Assembly (NCBI RefSeq): GCF_009671205.1
Contig: NZ_CP045309.1
Coordinates: 186,001-250,000, forward strand
Source of the DNA: Micromonospora terminaliae
GTDB lineage: Bacteria; Actinomycetota; Actinomycetes; Mycobacteriales; Micromonosporaceae
DNA: 64,000 nucleotides
Reading direction: 5' to 3'
Numbering within the stretch: position 1 is the stretch's first letter; each line of letters opens with the position of its first letter. A program made the translations under genes and the position numbers. Below, in pieces: positions 15,583 to 24,094 of this stretch. The notes beneath the pieces were generated by a model that was not told the origin of the DNA, did not search any database, and saw nothing but the letters and a program-made list of their open reading frames with translations.

Positions 15583-16449
15583 TCAGGGCAGCGTGCAGGG
15601 TTCGCGCCAGGCGTCGAGTTTGCGGTCCTTGAGGATCGAGGCGAAGCCGTAGCCGACCGTGGTGACGCAGAACTCTGCCGGGTCGCCCGCGTACTCCACA
15701 TGGAACACCGGCTTGTCCGCATCCACGAACGGCAGCAGCTTGTCGCACCCGCCGCGCCGGACGCACTCCTGGTTGACCGCGAAGTCGAAGTCGGGGGCGA
15801 GCGCCGCCACCTGCGGCAGGTCGTCCACCAGCCCGGGGGAGAGGTCCAGCCGCCGCGCCAGCTCGGCCAGTCTGCGGTTGAACAGCAACTGGTCGTCGAA
15901 GGTGAGCGGGAAGCCGGAGCGGTGCAGGTAGCCGTCCGCATCGTCGAGCGCCACCGCTCCGAAGCCCTTGCCCCGGCAGAGCCGGAACCGGTCGGCCAGC
16001 ACCGGCTCCAGCGCGTCCCACCCGCGGACGTCCAGCCACCGGCTGCCCGCCCGGCCGGGCACCGCCGCGCCGCGTACCGCCGCGGGGAAGCGGCTGGCGT
16101 CCGGATCGCCGGTCGCGTACGTGCCGACCCGCACCTGGCAGACCAGCCGCCGGTCGCGGGCGCGCAGCGCGCCGGTCTCGGTGGAGGTGGTACGCACCGG
16201 GTCGAGCAGGAAGACGTCGGCGTCGACGGTGACGTCCACCGGGCCGGTGAGCTGCCACTGCCACTGCCAGTCCCGGGCGTGCGCCGAGGGCCACGGGGTG
16301 GGCGCTCCGGGCGGCACGATCGGCTCCTGGCAGGCCGACGCCGGGGCGAGCAGCAGCGCCGTCAGCACCACCGCAACGCCCCGGCGCGGCCCGCGTCGGC
16401 GGACGCGGGCCGCCCGGGGCGGCACGGCCCACGCCGGCCGCATCCGCAT
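15583..16449 (-). CDS. Secreted lipoprotein, endo-alpha-1,4-polygalactosaminidase (GH114)-like
   Basis: 288 residues. A basic N-terminus (RMRPAWAVPPRAARVRRRG), hydrophobic segment and lipobox LLLAPASAC indicate a lipoprotein anchored outside the membrane. The mature part has a TIM-barrel-like pattern typical of GH114: DWQWQWQL, vDVFLLDP, VCQVRVGTYATGDPDASRFP, RWLDVRGWD, GFGAVALDDADGY, and a C-terminal KPVFHVEYAG. Members act on galactosamine-containing polysaccharides; substrate here is inferred. The second in-frame start (ATG with GGGAG 6 bases upstream) was chosen over a longer frame. Six cysteines may form disulfides. Confidence 0.8.
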   Translation of the reverse strand: MRMRPAWAVPPRAARVRRRGPRRGVAVVLTALLLAPASACQEPIVPPGAPTPWPSAHARDWQWQWQLTGPVDVTVDADVFLLDPVRTTSTETGALRARDRRLVCQVRVGTYATGDPDASRFPAAVRGAAVPGRAGSRWLDVRGWDALEPVLADRFRLCRGKGFGAVALDDADGYLHRSGFPLTFDDQLLFNRRLAELARRLDLSPGLVDDLPQVAALAPDFDFAVNQECVRRGGCDKLLPFVDADKPVFHVEYAGDPAEFCVTTVGYGFASILKDRKLDAWREPCTLP

Positions 16450-16597
16450 CGACAGCTCCCGGGTCGCGGGCGGCACCCCGCCCCCTGCCGGTACGTCTCC
16501 GGCGGCCCCGGTGCGCCGGCGCGGGGCCGGCACGGCTCAGGCGTCCCCGGCGTACCTCACCCGGTCAACGAGCGCGGGCCCGGTCACGACGCGCGGG

Positions 16598-17923
16598 TCA
16601 GCGCGGGGTGCCGAAGTCCTGCGTCCAGTACGGCCCGTTGCTCCGCGCCACGCCCACACCGATCTCGGTGAACGAGCAGTTCAGGATGTTCGCCCGGTGC
16701 CCCGGGGAGTTCATCCAGGCGTCCATCACGGCGGCCGGGCTCTGCTGGTTCCAGGCGACGTTCTCGCCGTACGACCGCCAGGCGTAGCCGACCCGGTCGA
16801 GGCGGTCGCCCACGTCGCTGCCGTCGCTGCCGTCGTGCGACATCTTCTTGTGGTCGGCCTGGTCCTGGCTGTGCCGCTGGGCGGCGAGCGTCAGCTTGTC
16901 GTCGACGGTCAGCGCCTTGCAGCCGGCCTTGGCCCGCTCCTGGTTGACCAGGTCGACGACCTCCCGCAGTTCCGCCGTGAGCCCCTTGGCCGAGGCCGTC
17001 GTGGCGCCCGTGCTGCTCGGTGCGGTGCTCCGCGGCAGCTGCCGGGACGGGGCGGTGGTCCGGGTCGGCTTCGGGGTCGGCTTCCGGCTCGGGGTCGGCC
17101 GGGCGGTGGTCGGCGCGGCGCTCGGGCTGGCCGACTCCGGCGCGAGCGCGTCGGCCGGGGCGTCCTCGGCGCCGTCGGTCGCGAGCGGGGCGGCGGCCAC
17201 CGGCCTGTCCGCGGACGTCGGTTCGGTCGGCTGGTCGCCGTCGGGCAGCACCAGGGCGCCCACGCCGAGGCTCACCACGAGGGTCGCCGCGGCGGCGGCG
17301 CCACCGATCAGCAGGGGACGCCGGAGCCGGCGCCGCTCCCGGTGCCGGCCGGTGTCGTCGTCCGCCGCGCCGGTGCCCGGCTGCCATGCGCCCGTCGGCC
17401 GCTCGTCGGCGACCGGCTGCCAGGCGCCCGGCCGCTCGTCCACGCTCGGCTGCCAGGCGCCGGCCCGCTCGTCCACGGGCTGCTGCCAGGCGGTGTGCTG
17501 CTCCTCGGGGCGCCAGCCGCCGGACCGCTCGTAGGGCGACATCGGGGCCTGCTCGTAGGGGCCGCCCGGGTGGGCCGCCGGGCCGTACGCCGGTGGCTCG
17601 ACGGCCGGGGAGTACCCGGTCCGGTCGGCGTCGGCGTACCGCCCGGCGTCGGCCCACCCGTGCGTCCCGGCGCCGGCGGTGGGGAGGTGGCCGGTGCGCT
17701 CGGGAGTGTGGTCGTCCCGCCAGGGCGTGGCCGGGGCGTCGGCGCCCCAGGCGCCGGTGTGCGGCTCGGTGCGGTCCGGGCCGGACTGCCCCGGCTCGTC
17801 CCCGAAGAGGTACGACGACCGCGGCTCGGGCCGGTCGGTGAGCCAGGCCGGTCCCTCGTCGGTCGGCGGCTCGGGGCGTCGGGGAACGCCATCCGGTTCG
17901 ATCGGGTCGGTCCAGCGGTACAC
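16598..17923 (-). CDS. Membrane-anchored CAP (SCP/PR-1) domain protein
   Basis: 441 residues. The first about 140 residues are hydrophilic, rich in Pro, Glu, Trp, and include repeated DERxGAWQP units; then a transmembrane helix (LLIGGAAAAATLVVSLGVGA, near 150-170), a Ser/Thr/Pro linker of about 100 residues, and a C-terminal CAP domain of about 125 residues with LVNQERAKAGCKALTVDD, HSQDQADHKKMSH, YGENVAW and WMNSPGHRANILN, which supplies the CAP His/Glu cavity. Orientation puts the CAP domain outside. Bacterial CAP proteins are mostly uncharacterised. GTG was chosen because GGAGGGG lies 6 bases upstream; an in-frame GTG 5 codons earlier overlaps that site. Confidence 0.85.
   Translation of the reverse strand: MYRWTDPIEPDGVPRRPEPPTDEGPAWLTDRPEPRSSYLFGDEPGQSGPDRTEPHTGAWGADAPATPWRDDHTPERTGHLPTAGAGTHGWADAGRYADADRTGYSPAVEPPAYGPAAHPGGPYEQAPMSPYERSGGWRPEEQHTAWQQPVDERAGAWQPSVDERPGAWQPVADERPTGAWQPGTGAADDDTGRHRERRRLRRPLLIGGAAAAATLVVSLGVGALVLPDGDQPTEPTSADRPVAAAPLATDGAEDAPADALAPESASPSAAPTTARPTPSRKPTPKPTRTTAPSRQLPRSTAPSSTGATTASAKGLTAELREVVDLVNQERAKAGCKALTVDDKLTLAAQRHSQDQADHKKMSHDGSDGSDVGDRLDRVGYAWRSYGENVAWNQQSPAAVMDAWMNSPGHRANILNCSFTEIGVGVARSNGPYWTQDFGTPR
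17379..17492. repeat. In-frame tandem repeat (about 33-36 bp units) in the CAP protein gene
   Basis: Units starting GGCTGCCA at 17379, 17415 and 17448, with a degenerate fourth near 17481, encode DERxxGAWQP on the minus strand. The unit length is a multiple of three, so copy-number change would preserve frame and alter only the cytoplasmic tail. Confidence 0.65.
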
Positions 17924-18297
17924 GCCTGTCCCCTCCACGGGTCGGTTGCGGGCCGCAGTGACGCTACGGGCGCGCCGCGAGCTGCGGCAACGTGGCTAAG
18001 AAAGAGTTAAGGGGAACCAGACAGCAAGGGTGAGGCGTTCACACATTCCCGGGCGTACAGTAAAGGCGTCCGGACAGAGCGTGTCCGCGCCTTGTGGCAG
18101 CCCCCCGACAAGTGGACCGGTGGACGTAGAGATGATCTACGGCCTGCGGGAACTTGACGAAGGAGGGGGGTTCGGCTCAATATATAGGTGTCGCCAGTCG
18201 CGCCCAGCCATGCCCGGATTTCGCGGGGATGGCAGCCGCGAACATCAGTGGGCGCGCGTTGGCCGGCCTTTCCGGCAGCGCATATCAAGGAGTCAGC
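17924..18297. promoter_or_regulatory. 374-base intergenic region with candidate promoter for the 64-residue protein
   Basis: No convincing gene. TTGACG (18154-18159) is a good -35; the AT-rich run around 18178-18186 (CAATATATA) supplies a -10 at 18-21 bases spacing. About 110 bases of leader would follow before the ATG at 18298. A second possible -10, TACAGT, is at 18056-18061. Confidence 0.35.
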
Positions 18298-18492
18298 ATG
18301 GCGAAGGCCCTCTACGGCCACGTAGGTGCAGCGCCCGACCGGCGTCTGCTCGACGAGGTCACCCGACTGCGTGCCAGGGTTCAGGCACTGGAGTTCGAGA
18401 TCACGCGTTTGCGCGCCGACAACGATCGGCTTGCGGCGGCTGCGGCTGAGGCTGACGACCTCATCCGTCTGGCCGAGCCCGCGCTGACCTGA
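18298..18492 (+). CDS. Small conserved actinobacterial coiled-coil protein
   Basis: 64 residues: MAKALYGHVGAAPDRRLLDE followed by a heptad-repeat helix from about residue 16 to 55 (VTRLRARVQALEFEITRLRA, then DNDRLAAAA). Length, the MAKALxGHVG start and leucine heptads suggest a dimeric leucine-zipper-like protein; similar short proteins occur near smc in other actinobacteria, but the function is not known to me. The ATG is preceded by AAGGAG 5 bases upstream, a near-perfect ribosome-binding site, and a strong terminator follows, so it is probably a highly expressed single-gene transcript. Confidence 0.75.
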   Translation: MAKALYGHVGAAPDRRLLDEVTRLRARVQALEFEITRLRADNDRLAAAAAEADDLIRLAEPALT

Positions 18493-18794
18493 TCTCCGGT
18501 CGTCGGAAAACTGAATCGCACCACACAGAAAACGCGCGCCGACACCCAGTGCCGGCGCGCAGCTTTTTGTTTCCGGTACCGCATTGCGCGATCTTGAACG
18601 GTCGTCCCGGAATTGCGTCCCGCAATTCTGATCTTGCACTTTTCCGTGGCGTGCGCCACACCGCCGGAAACCGGACACGTCCGGCAGCGGGTGGGTCGCG
18701 TACCGGGCACTCCCCGCCCGCGGGTTAGTCTGCGGGTTCGCCAGGTCCGCGCAGCCGGCGACGGTACGGCGGCCACCGGACGAGGATCGAGAAG
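18493..18794. other. Intergenic region between the coiled-coil gene and smc
   Basis: Besides the terminator it holds GATCTTGAAC (18590-18599), a small hairpin GAATTGCG/CGCAATTC (18612-18629 region), and a single arm GATCTTGCAC (18630-18639) identical to the arms of the post-coaD repeat. TAGTCT (18726-18731) is a possible smc -10. No gene is visible. Confidence 0.4.
18534..18569 (+). terminator. Intrinsic terminator after the coiled-coil gene
   Basis: Arms 18534-18545 and 18549-18560 (GCGCGCCGaCAC / GTGcCGGCGCGC) form a 12-bp stem with one mismatch and a 3-base loop, followed by AGCTTTTTGTTT. It is the only hairpin with a classical U-tract seen in the window. Confidence 0.9.
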
Positions 18795-21700
18795 GTGCAT
18801 CTCAAGAGCCTGACGGTGAAGGGCTTCAAGTCCTTCGCCTCCGCCACGACGCTGAAGCTGGAGCCCGGGATCACCTGCGTGGTCGGCCCGAACGGCTCCG
18901 GCAAGTCCAACGTCGTCGACGCCATCGCCTGGGTGCTCGGCGAGCAGGGCGCCAAGGCGCTGCGCGGCGGCAAGATGGAGGACGTCATCTTCGCCGGCAC
19001 CGCCGGGCGGGCGCCGCTGGGCCGGGCCGAGGTCACCCTCACCATCGACAACACCGACGGCGCGCTGCCGATCGAGTACACCGAGGTCTCCATCACCCGC
19101 CGGATGTTCCGCTCCGGCGAGAGCGAGTACGAGATCAACGGCGACTCCTGCCGGCTGCTCGACATCCAGGAGCTGCTCTCGGACTCCGGCATCGGCCGGG
19201 AGATGCACATCATCGTGGGGCAGGGCCGGCTCGACGGCATGCTGCACGCCAAGCCGGAGGACCGGCGGGCGTTCATCGAGGAGGCGGCCGGCGTCCTCAA
19301 GCACCGCAAGCGCAAGGAGAAGGCGCTGCGGAAGCTCGACGCGATGCAGACCAACCTCAACCGGCTCACCGACCTCACCGCCGAGCTGCGCCGCCAGCTC
19401 AAGCCGCTGGGCCGGCAGGCCGAGGTGGCCCGCCGGGCCGCCGCCATCCAGGCCAACCTGCGCGACGCCCGGCTGCGGCTGCTCGCCGACGACCTGCACA
19501 CCCTGCGCACCACGCTGGACCGGGAGATCGCCGACGAGACCGCGCTGCGCGAGCGGCGCGAGCAGATCGAGGGCGAGCACGGCGAGGTGCAGGCCCGCCT
19601 CGGCGAGCTGGAGGCGGCCCTGGCCGAGGACGCCCCGCTGCTCGCCGCGGCCCAGGACACCTGGTACAAGCTCTCCGCGCTCCAGGAGCGGTTCCGCTCC
19701 ATCGAGCAGCTCGCCCGGGAGCGGCTGCGGCACCTCAGCGCCACGGGCGACGACGAGCGCCCCGGCCGCGACCCGGAGCAGCTGGAGGCCGAGTCCCGGC
19801 GGGTCCGCGAGCAGGAGGAGGAGCTGCGGGCGGCGCTCACCGAGGACCAGATCCGCCTCGCCGAGGCGGTCGAGCACCGTCAGGAGCTGGAGCGGCAGCT
19901 GGCCGCCGCCGAGCGGGAACTGGTCGCCGCGGCCAAGGCCATCGCCGACCGGCGCGAGGGGCTGGCCCGGCTGACCGGCCAGGTCAACTCCGCCCGGGCC
20001 CGCACCACCAGTGCGGGCGAGGAGATCGAACGGCTCGCCGCCGCGCACACCGACGCCCTGACCCGCGCCGAGAAGGCCCAGGCCGACCTGGACGCCGTCG
20101 CCGAACAGTCCACCGAGGCCGATCGGGACAACGCCGACCTGGACGCCCGGCACGCCGAGGCGGTCGCCGTCCACGAGCAGGCCCAGGCCGCCGTGCGCAG
20201 CCTCGCCGACGCCGAGCGCGCCGCCGAGAAGGACGCGGCGACCTGGAAGGCCCGCGAGGAGGCGCTGGCCCTCGGCCTGCGCCGCAAGGACGGCGCGGGC
20301 GCGCTGCTGGCCCGCGCCGACCAGGTGCCCGGCCTGCTCGGCAGCCTCGCCGGGCTGCTCACCGTCGCCCCCGGTAACGAGGCGGCGCTCGCCGCCGCGC
20401 TCGGCGGGCTCGCCGACGCCGTCGCGGTCACCGGAGTGGACGAGGCCGTCGAGGCCATGCGGCTGCTCAAGATCTCCGACGCCGGCCGGGCCGGCCTGCT
20501 CGTCGGCAGCCCCGCCGGCCCCGGCATGGCCGGCTCCGCCGACGCGCTGCGCCCGAAGCTGCCCGACGGCGCCCGCTGGGCACCCGACCTGGTGGAGTGC
20601 TCCGCCGAGATCCGGCCCGCGGTGCACCGGGCGCTGCGGGACGTGGTGCTGGTCGACGACCTCGCCGCCGCGGCCGAGGTGGTCGCCGGCAACCCGGAGC
20701 TGCGCGCGGTCACGCCCGACGGCGACGTGGTCGGGGCGTACGCGGCGGCCGGCGGGTCGGCCAAGGCGCCCAGCTACATCGAGGTGCAGGCGGCCGTCGA
20801 GGAGGCCCGCACCAACCGGGCCGCCGCCGAGCGGACCAGCGCCGAGCTGCGCGAGCAACTGGTCGAGGCGCGCGCCGAGGTGGCCGGCGCCAAGGAGGCC
20901 GTGCAGCACGCCGCCGCCGCCAAGCGGGAGGCGGAGAGCCACCGCAACGCCGCCGCCCGCCGCCTCGCCGAACTGGGCGCGGCCGCCCGGTCCGCGAAGG
21001 CCGAGACCGACCGGCTCGGCGAGTCGCGGGCCCGTGCCGAGGCCGCCCGGGAACGGGACCTGCAGGCCCTCGCCGAGCTGGAGGAGCGGCTCCGCCTCGC
21101 CGAGGCCACCCCGTTCGACGCCGAACCGTCCACCGAGGAACGCGACCAGCTCGCCGCCATGGTGCCGCAGGCCCGGCAGAACGAGATGGAGGTCCGGCTC
21201 GCCGTGCGTACCGCCGAGGAGCGGGTCTCCTCGATCGCCGGCCGGGCCGACTCCCTGGCGCGGCAGGCGACCGCCGAGCGGGCCGCGCGGGAGCGCGCCG
21301 CCGCCCGGCGCGCGGCCCGCACCCGCGGCGCGGAGATCGCCCGGGCCGTGGTCGGCGGCGCCCGCGAGGCGCTCACCCGGCTCACCGTCTCCATCGCCCG
21401 GGCCGAGGAGCACCGCGACGAGGTGGCCCGCGAGCGCGCCGCCCGCGAGGCCGAGCTCTCCGAGGTACGCGGCGCGGCCAAGCGGCTCGGCGCCGAGCTG
21501 GAGCGGCTGACCAGCCAGGTGCACCGGGACGAGGTGGCCCGCGCCGAGCAGCGGCTGCGCATCGAGCAGCTGGAGGCGAAGGCGGCCGAGGACTTCGGCC
21601 TCGACGTGGCGACCCTGATCGCCGAGTACGGCCCCGACCAGCCCGTGCCGCCCACCGACGCGGACGTCGCGGCGGCGGAGAAGGAGGGCACGCCGCTGCC

Positions 21701-22394
21701 CGATCCGGTCCGCTACGAGCGACCGGTGCAGGAGAAGCGGGCCGCCAAGGCGGAGCGGGAACTGGCCCTGCTCGGCAAGGTCAACCCGCTGGCGCTGGAG
21801 GAGTTCGCCGCGCTGGAGGAGCGCTTCAAGTTCCTCTCCGAGCAGCTGGAGGACCTCAAGGCCACCCGCCGGGACCTGCTCACCGTGGTCAAGGACGTCG
21901 ACGACCGGATCCTGGAGGTCTTCGCCAGCGCGTTCGAGGACACCGCCCGGGAGTTCGAGCAGGTGTTCACGGTGCTCTTCCCGGGTGGCGAGGGGCGGCT
22001 CGTGCTCACCGACCCGGAGGACCTGCTCACCACCGGCGTCGAGGTCGAGGCGCGGCCCCCCGGCAAGAAGATCAAGCGGCTGTCGCTGCTCTCCGGCGGC
22101 GAGCGGTCGCTGACCGCGGTGGCCATGCTTGTGGCGATCTTCCGCGCGCGGCCCAGTCCGTTCTACATCATGGACGAGGTGGAGGCGGCCCTCGACGACG
22201 TCAACCTGGGCCGCCTGATCACGCTGCTGGCCCAGCTCCGCGAGAAGAGCCAGCTCATCGTGATCACGCACCAGAAGCGCACCATGGAGATCGCCGACGC
22301 GCTCTACGGCGTGACCATGCGCAGCGGGGTCACCCAGGTGATCAGCCAGCGGCTCAACCGGGCCGACGACGAGGGTCAGGAGACAAACGAGTGA
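18795..22394 (+). CDS. smc: Chromosome segregation protein SMC
   Basis: 1199 residues, full length. SMC dimers with ScpA/ScpB organise and segregate the chromosome. The N-terminal ATPase half has Walker A GPNGSGKSN near residue 33; coiled-coil arms flank a hinge domain at roughly 510-650 (VPGLLGSLAGLLTVAPGNEA onwards); the C-terminal half has the ABC signature LSGGERSLTAV and Walker B FYIMDEVEAALDD. The frame carries no internal break despite very high GC. The GTG start is followed by HLKSLTVKGFKSFA, the invariant SMC beginning. Its stop overlaps the HAD gene start. Confidence 0.97.
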   Translation: MHLKSLTVKGFKSFASATTLKLEPGITCVVGPNGSGKSNVVDAIAWVLGEQGAKALRGGKMEDVIFAGTAGRAPLGRAEVTLTIDNTDGALPIEYTEVSITRRMFRSGESEYEINGDSCRLLDIQELLSDSGIGREMHIIVGQGRLDGMLHAKPEDRRAFIEEAAGVLKHRKRKEKALRKLDAMQTNLNRLTDLTAELRRQLKPLGRQAEVARRAAAIQANLRDARLRLLADDLHTLRTTLDREIADETALRERREQIEGEHGEVQARLGELEAALAEDAPLLAAAQDTWYKLSALQERFRSIEQLARERLRHLSATGDDERPGRDPEQLEAESRRVREQEEELRAALTEDQIRLAEAVEHRQELERQLAAAERELVAAAKAIADRREGLARLTGQVNSARARTTSAGEEIERLAAAHTDALTRAEKAQADLDAVAEQSTEADRDNADLDARHAEAVAVHEQAQAAVRSLADAERAAEKDAATWKAREEALALGLRRKDGAGALLARADQVPGLLGSLAGLLTVAPGNEAALAAALGGLADAVAVTGVDEAVEAMRLLKISDAGRAGLLVGSPAGPGMAGSADALRPKLPDGARWAPDLVECSAEIRPAVHRALRDVVLVDDLAAAAEVVAGNPELRAVTPDGDVVGAYAAAGGSAKAPSYIEVQAAVEEARTNRAAAERTSAELREQLVEARAEVAGAKEAVQHAAAAKREAESHRNAAARRLAELGAAARSAKAETDRLGESRARAEAARERDLQALAELEERLRLAEATPFDAEPSTEERDQLAAMVPQARQNEMEVRLAVRTAEERVSSIAGRADSLARQATAERAARERAAARRAARTRGAEIARAVVGGAREALTRLTVSIARAEEHRDEVARERAAREAELSEVRGAAKRLGAELERLTSQVHRDEVARAEQRLRIEQLEAKAAEDFGLDVATLIAEYGPDQPVPPTDADVAAAEKEGTPLPDPVRYERPVQEKRAAKAERELALLGKVNPLALEEFAALEERFKFLSEQLEDLKATRRDLLTVVKDVDDRILEVFASAFEDTAREFEQVFTVLFPGGEGRLVLTDPEDLLTTGVEVEARPPGKKIKRLSLLSGGERSLTAVAMLVAIFRARPSPFYIMDEVEAALDDVNLGRLITLLAQLREKSQLIVITHQKRTMEIADALYGVTMRSGVTQVISQRLNRADDEGQETNE

Positions 22395-23011
22395 GTCGGG
22401 AACGCGCCACGGCGCTCCTGGTGGACTTCGACGGCGTACTGCGCCACTGGGACCCGGCGGTGGCCGCGCGGGTCGAGCGGGAGTACGGGCTGAGCGAGGG
22501 CGTCCTCGGCGAGATCGCCATGTCCTGGGGGCTGCTCCAGCCGGTGCTCACCGGCAAGGTCAGCCACGCCGAGTGGATGACCAGCGTGGCTGATGCCCTG
22601 ACCCCCTCGGTCGGCGACCCGGGCCGCGCCCGGGCCGCCGTGCAGGCGTGGCAGCGCTACCGGGGCGAGGTCGACCCCGACGTGCTCGCCTTCATCCGGG
22701 AGGTCCGGGCGGCGGGCGTGCGGGTCGGGCTGGGCACCAACGCCACCGACGTGCTCGACGCCGACCTGGCCGCGCTGGACCTGACCGACGAGCTGGACGT
22801 GGTGGTCAACTCCTCGGTGATCGGCGTGCACAAGCCGGCGAAGGAGTACTTCCAGGCGGCCTGCGAGGCGCTGGGGACGCCCCCGGCCAGGGTGCTGTTC
22901 GTCGACGACGAGGACCGGTCGGTGGCCGGCGCCCGGGTGGCCGGGCTCTCCGCGCACCGCTGGAGCGGCCCGGCCGACCTGCGTTACCTGCGGGCGGCGC
23001 TGGCGTACTGA
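22391..23011 (+). CDS. HAD-superfamily hydrolase
   Basis: 206 residues, GTG start overlapping the smc stop as GTGA. Haloacid dehalogenase motifs are in order: DFDGV with nucleophile Asp12 and Asp14, Thr in LGTNATD, Lys in HKPAKEYF, and VDDEDRS for the metal acidic pair. A small helical cap lies between motifs I and II, so it is a subfamily I phosphatase or phosphoglycolate-phosphatase-like enzyme. The substrate is unknown. Coupling to smc is probably positional and not functional. Confidence 0.88.
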   Translation: MSRERATALLVDFDGVLRHWDPAVAARVEREYGLSEGVLGEIAMSWGLLQPVLTGKVSHAEWMTSVADALTPSVGDPGRARAAVQAWQRYRGEVDPDVLAFIREVRAAGVRVGLGTNATDVLDADLAALDLTDELDVVVNSSVIGVHKPAKEYFQAACEALGTPPARVLFVDDEDRSVAGARVAGLSAHRWSGPADLRYLRAALAY

Positions 23012-23021
23012 CCCCGGGCGG

Positions 23022-23558
23022 TCAGTCGCCCGTGACGCCGTCGATGCGCTCGCGGATCAGGTCGGCGTGGCCGTTGTGCCGGGCGTACTCCTCGATCATG
23101 TGCACGTAGACCCAGCGGACGCTGATCGTCCGGGTCTCGGCGCTCCCGTCACGCCGGGTGCGCTGGAAGGTCTGGTCCAGGGAGAGGCCGGCGGCGGCCT
23201 TCCGGGCCGCCTCGACCTCGGCGCGGAAGGTGGCGAAGGTTTCCTCCGGGTCGGCGTCGGCGACGGCGTTCAAATCCGCGTCCGGATCCTCGTCGGCGTC
23301 GTAGAGGCCGGGGATGTCCTCGCCGGCGGCGCGGATGCGGAACCACCAGCGCTCCACGTCGGCCAGGTGCCGGACCAGCCCCAGCAGGGTCAGGGTGGAC
23401 GGTTCGACGCTCGCGGTGCGCAGCTGCTCGGCCGTCAGGCCGGCGCACTTGTGCAGCAGGGTGTCGCGGTGGTAGTCGAGCCAGCCTTCCAGCATGGTGC
23501 GCTCGTCACCGACGTAGGGCTCGTGGCTGCGGTCGATCTCGGGTGCTCTCCAGGTCAT
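23022..23558 (-). CDS. DinB family (DUF664) protein
   Basis: 178 residues of the DinB/YfiT four-helix-bundle fold. The metal-binding histidines fall at LVRHLADVE (about residue 64) and in HMIEEYARHNGHAD near the C-terminus. In actinobacteria members of this fold are often mycothiol-dependent S-transferases or maleylpyruvate isomerase-like, a plausible thiol-detoxification role; inference only. ATG with GGAGGATGG upstream. Last gene of the minus-strand MarR-MFS-USP run, 43 bases after the universal stress gene. Confidence 0.85.
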   Translation of the reverse strand: MTWRAPEIDRSHEPYVGDERTMLEGWLDYHRDTLLHKCAGLTAEQLRTASVEPSTLTLLGLVRHLADVERWWFRIRAAGEDIPGLYDADEDPDADLNAVADADPEETFATFRAEVEAARKAAAGLSLDQTFQRTRRDGSAETRTISVRWVYVHMIEEYARHNGHADLIRERIDGVTGD

Positions 23559-23601
23559 CCGGCCATCCTCCGGCCCGGGTGCGCCTGGCCGCGACCGGAT
23601 T

Positions 23602-24090
23602 TCAGGGCACCACGACGACCGGCCAGCGGCCGGTGCGGACCAGCCGGGTGGCGACCGAGCCGACCAGCTTGTGGCCGGCCTGCTCGGAGGACCCGACGAC
23701 CACCAGGTCGGCGCGCTGCTCGTCAGCGGCCTTGGCCAGCTCGGCGTACGCGTCGCCGCGCCGGCACAGGAAGGTCACCGGCAGGCCCAGCTCCTCCGCG
23801 CCGCGCCGGCACTCCTCGCGCAGCTCGGCGGCCAGCTCGTCCTGGGTCTGCTGTACCGCCCCCGCCACCACGCCGGACATGATCGCGGTGTACGGGGACG
23901 GCGAGCTGACGAAGACGACCACGAGGCCGGCGCCCTGCCGGCGGGCCAGCCCGGCGGCGTACGAGGCGGCACGCAGCGAGGTGCGGCTGCCGTCGACACC
24001 GACCAGGACCACCCGGGGCCCGTCCGTGCCGCGCTCGAACGGCAGCGGCCGGGCCTCCGGGCCGTACCTCTCACGCTCGGGAGCGTTCAT
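23602..24090 (-). CDS. Universal stress protein (UspA family, single domain)
   Basis: 162 residues. RVVLVGVDGSRTSLRAASYA at about residue 26 is the first beta strand and ATP-contacting loop; the C-terminal VGSSEQAGHKLVGSVATRL-VRTGRWPVVVVP contains the G-x2-G-x9-G-S/T-type nucleotide-binding motif with modest variation (S-S-E-Q-A-G-H). A Lys/Arg-rich DAYAELAKAADEQRADLVVV helix lies between. It binds ATP or modulates stress responses in known members. The ATG is 4 bases after the MFS gene stop, so it is cotranscribed with the efflux gene, unusual company that hints at a joint stress regulon under the MarR protein. Confidence 0.9.
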   Translation of the reverse strand: MNAPERERYGPEARPLPFERGTDGPRVVLVGVDGSRTSLRAASYAAGLARRQGAGLVVVFVSSPSPYTAIMSGVVAGAVQQTQDELAAELREECRRGAEELGLPVTFLCRRGDAYAELAKAADEQRADLVVVGSSEQAGHKLVGSVATRLVRTGRWPVVVVP

Positions 24091-24094
24091 GGGG

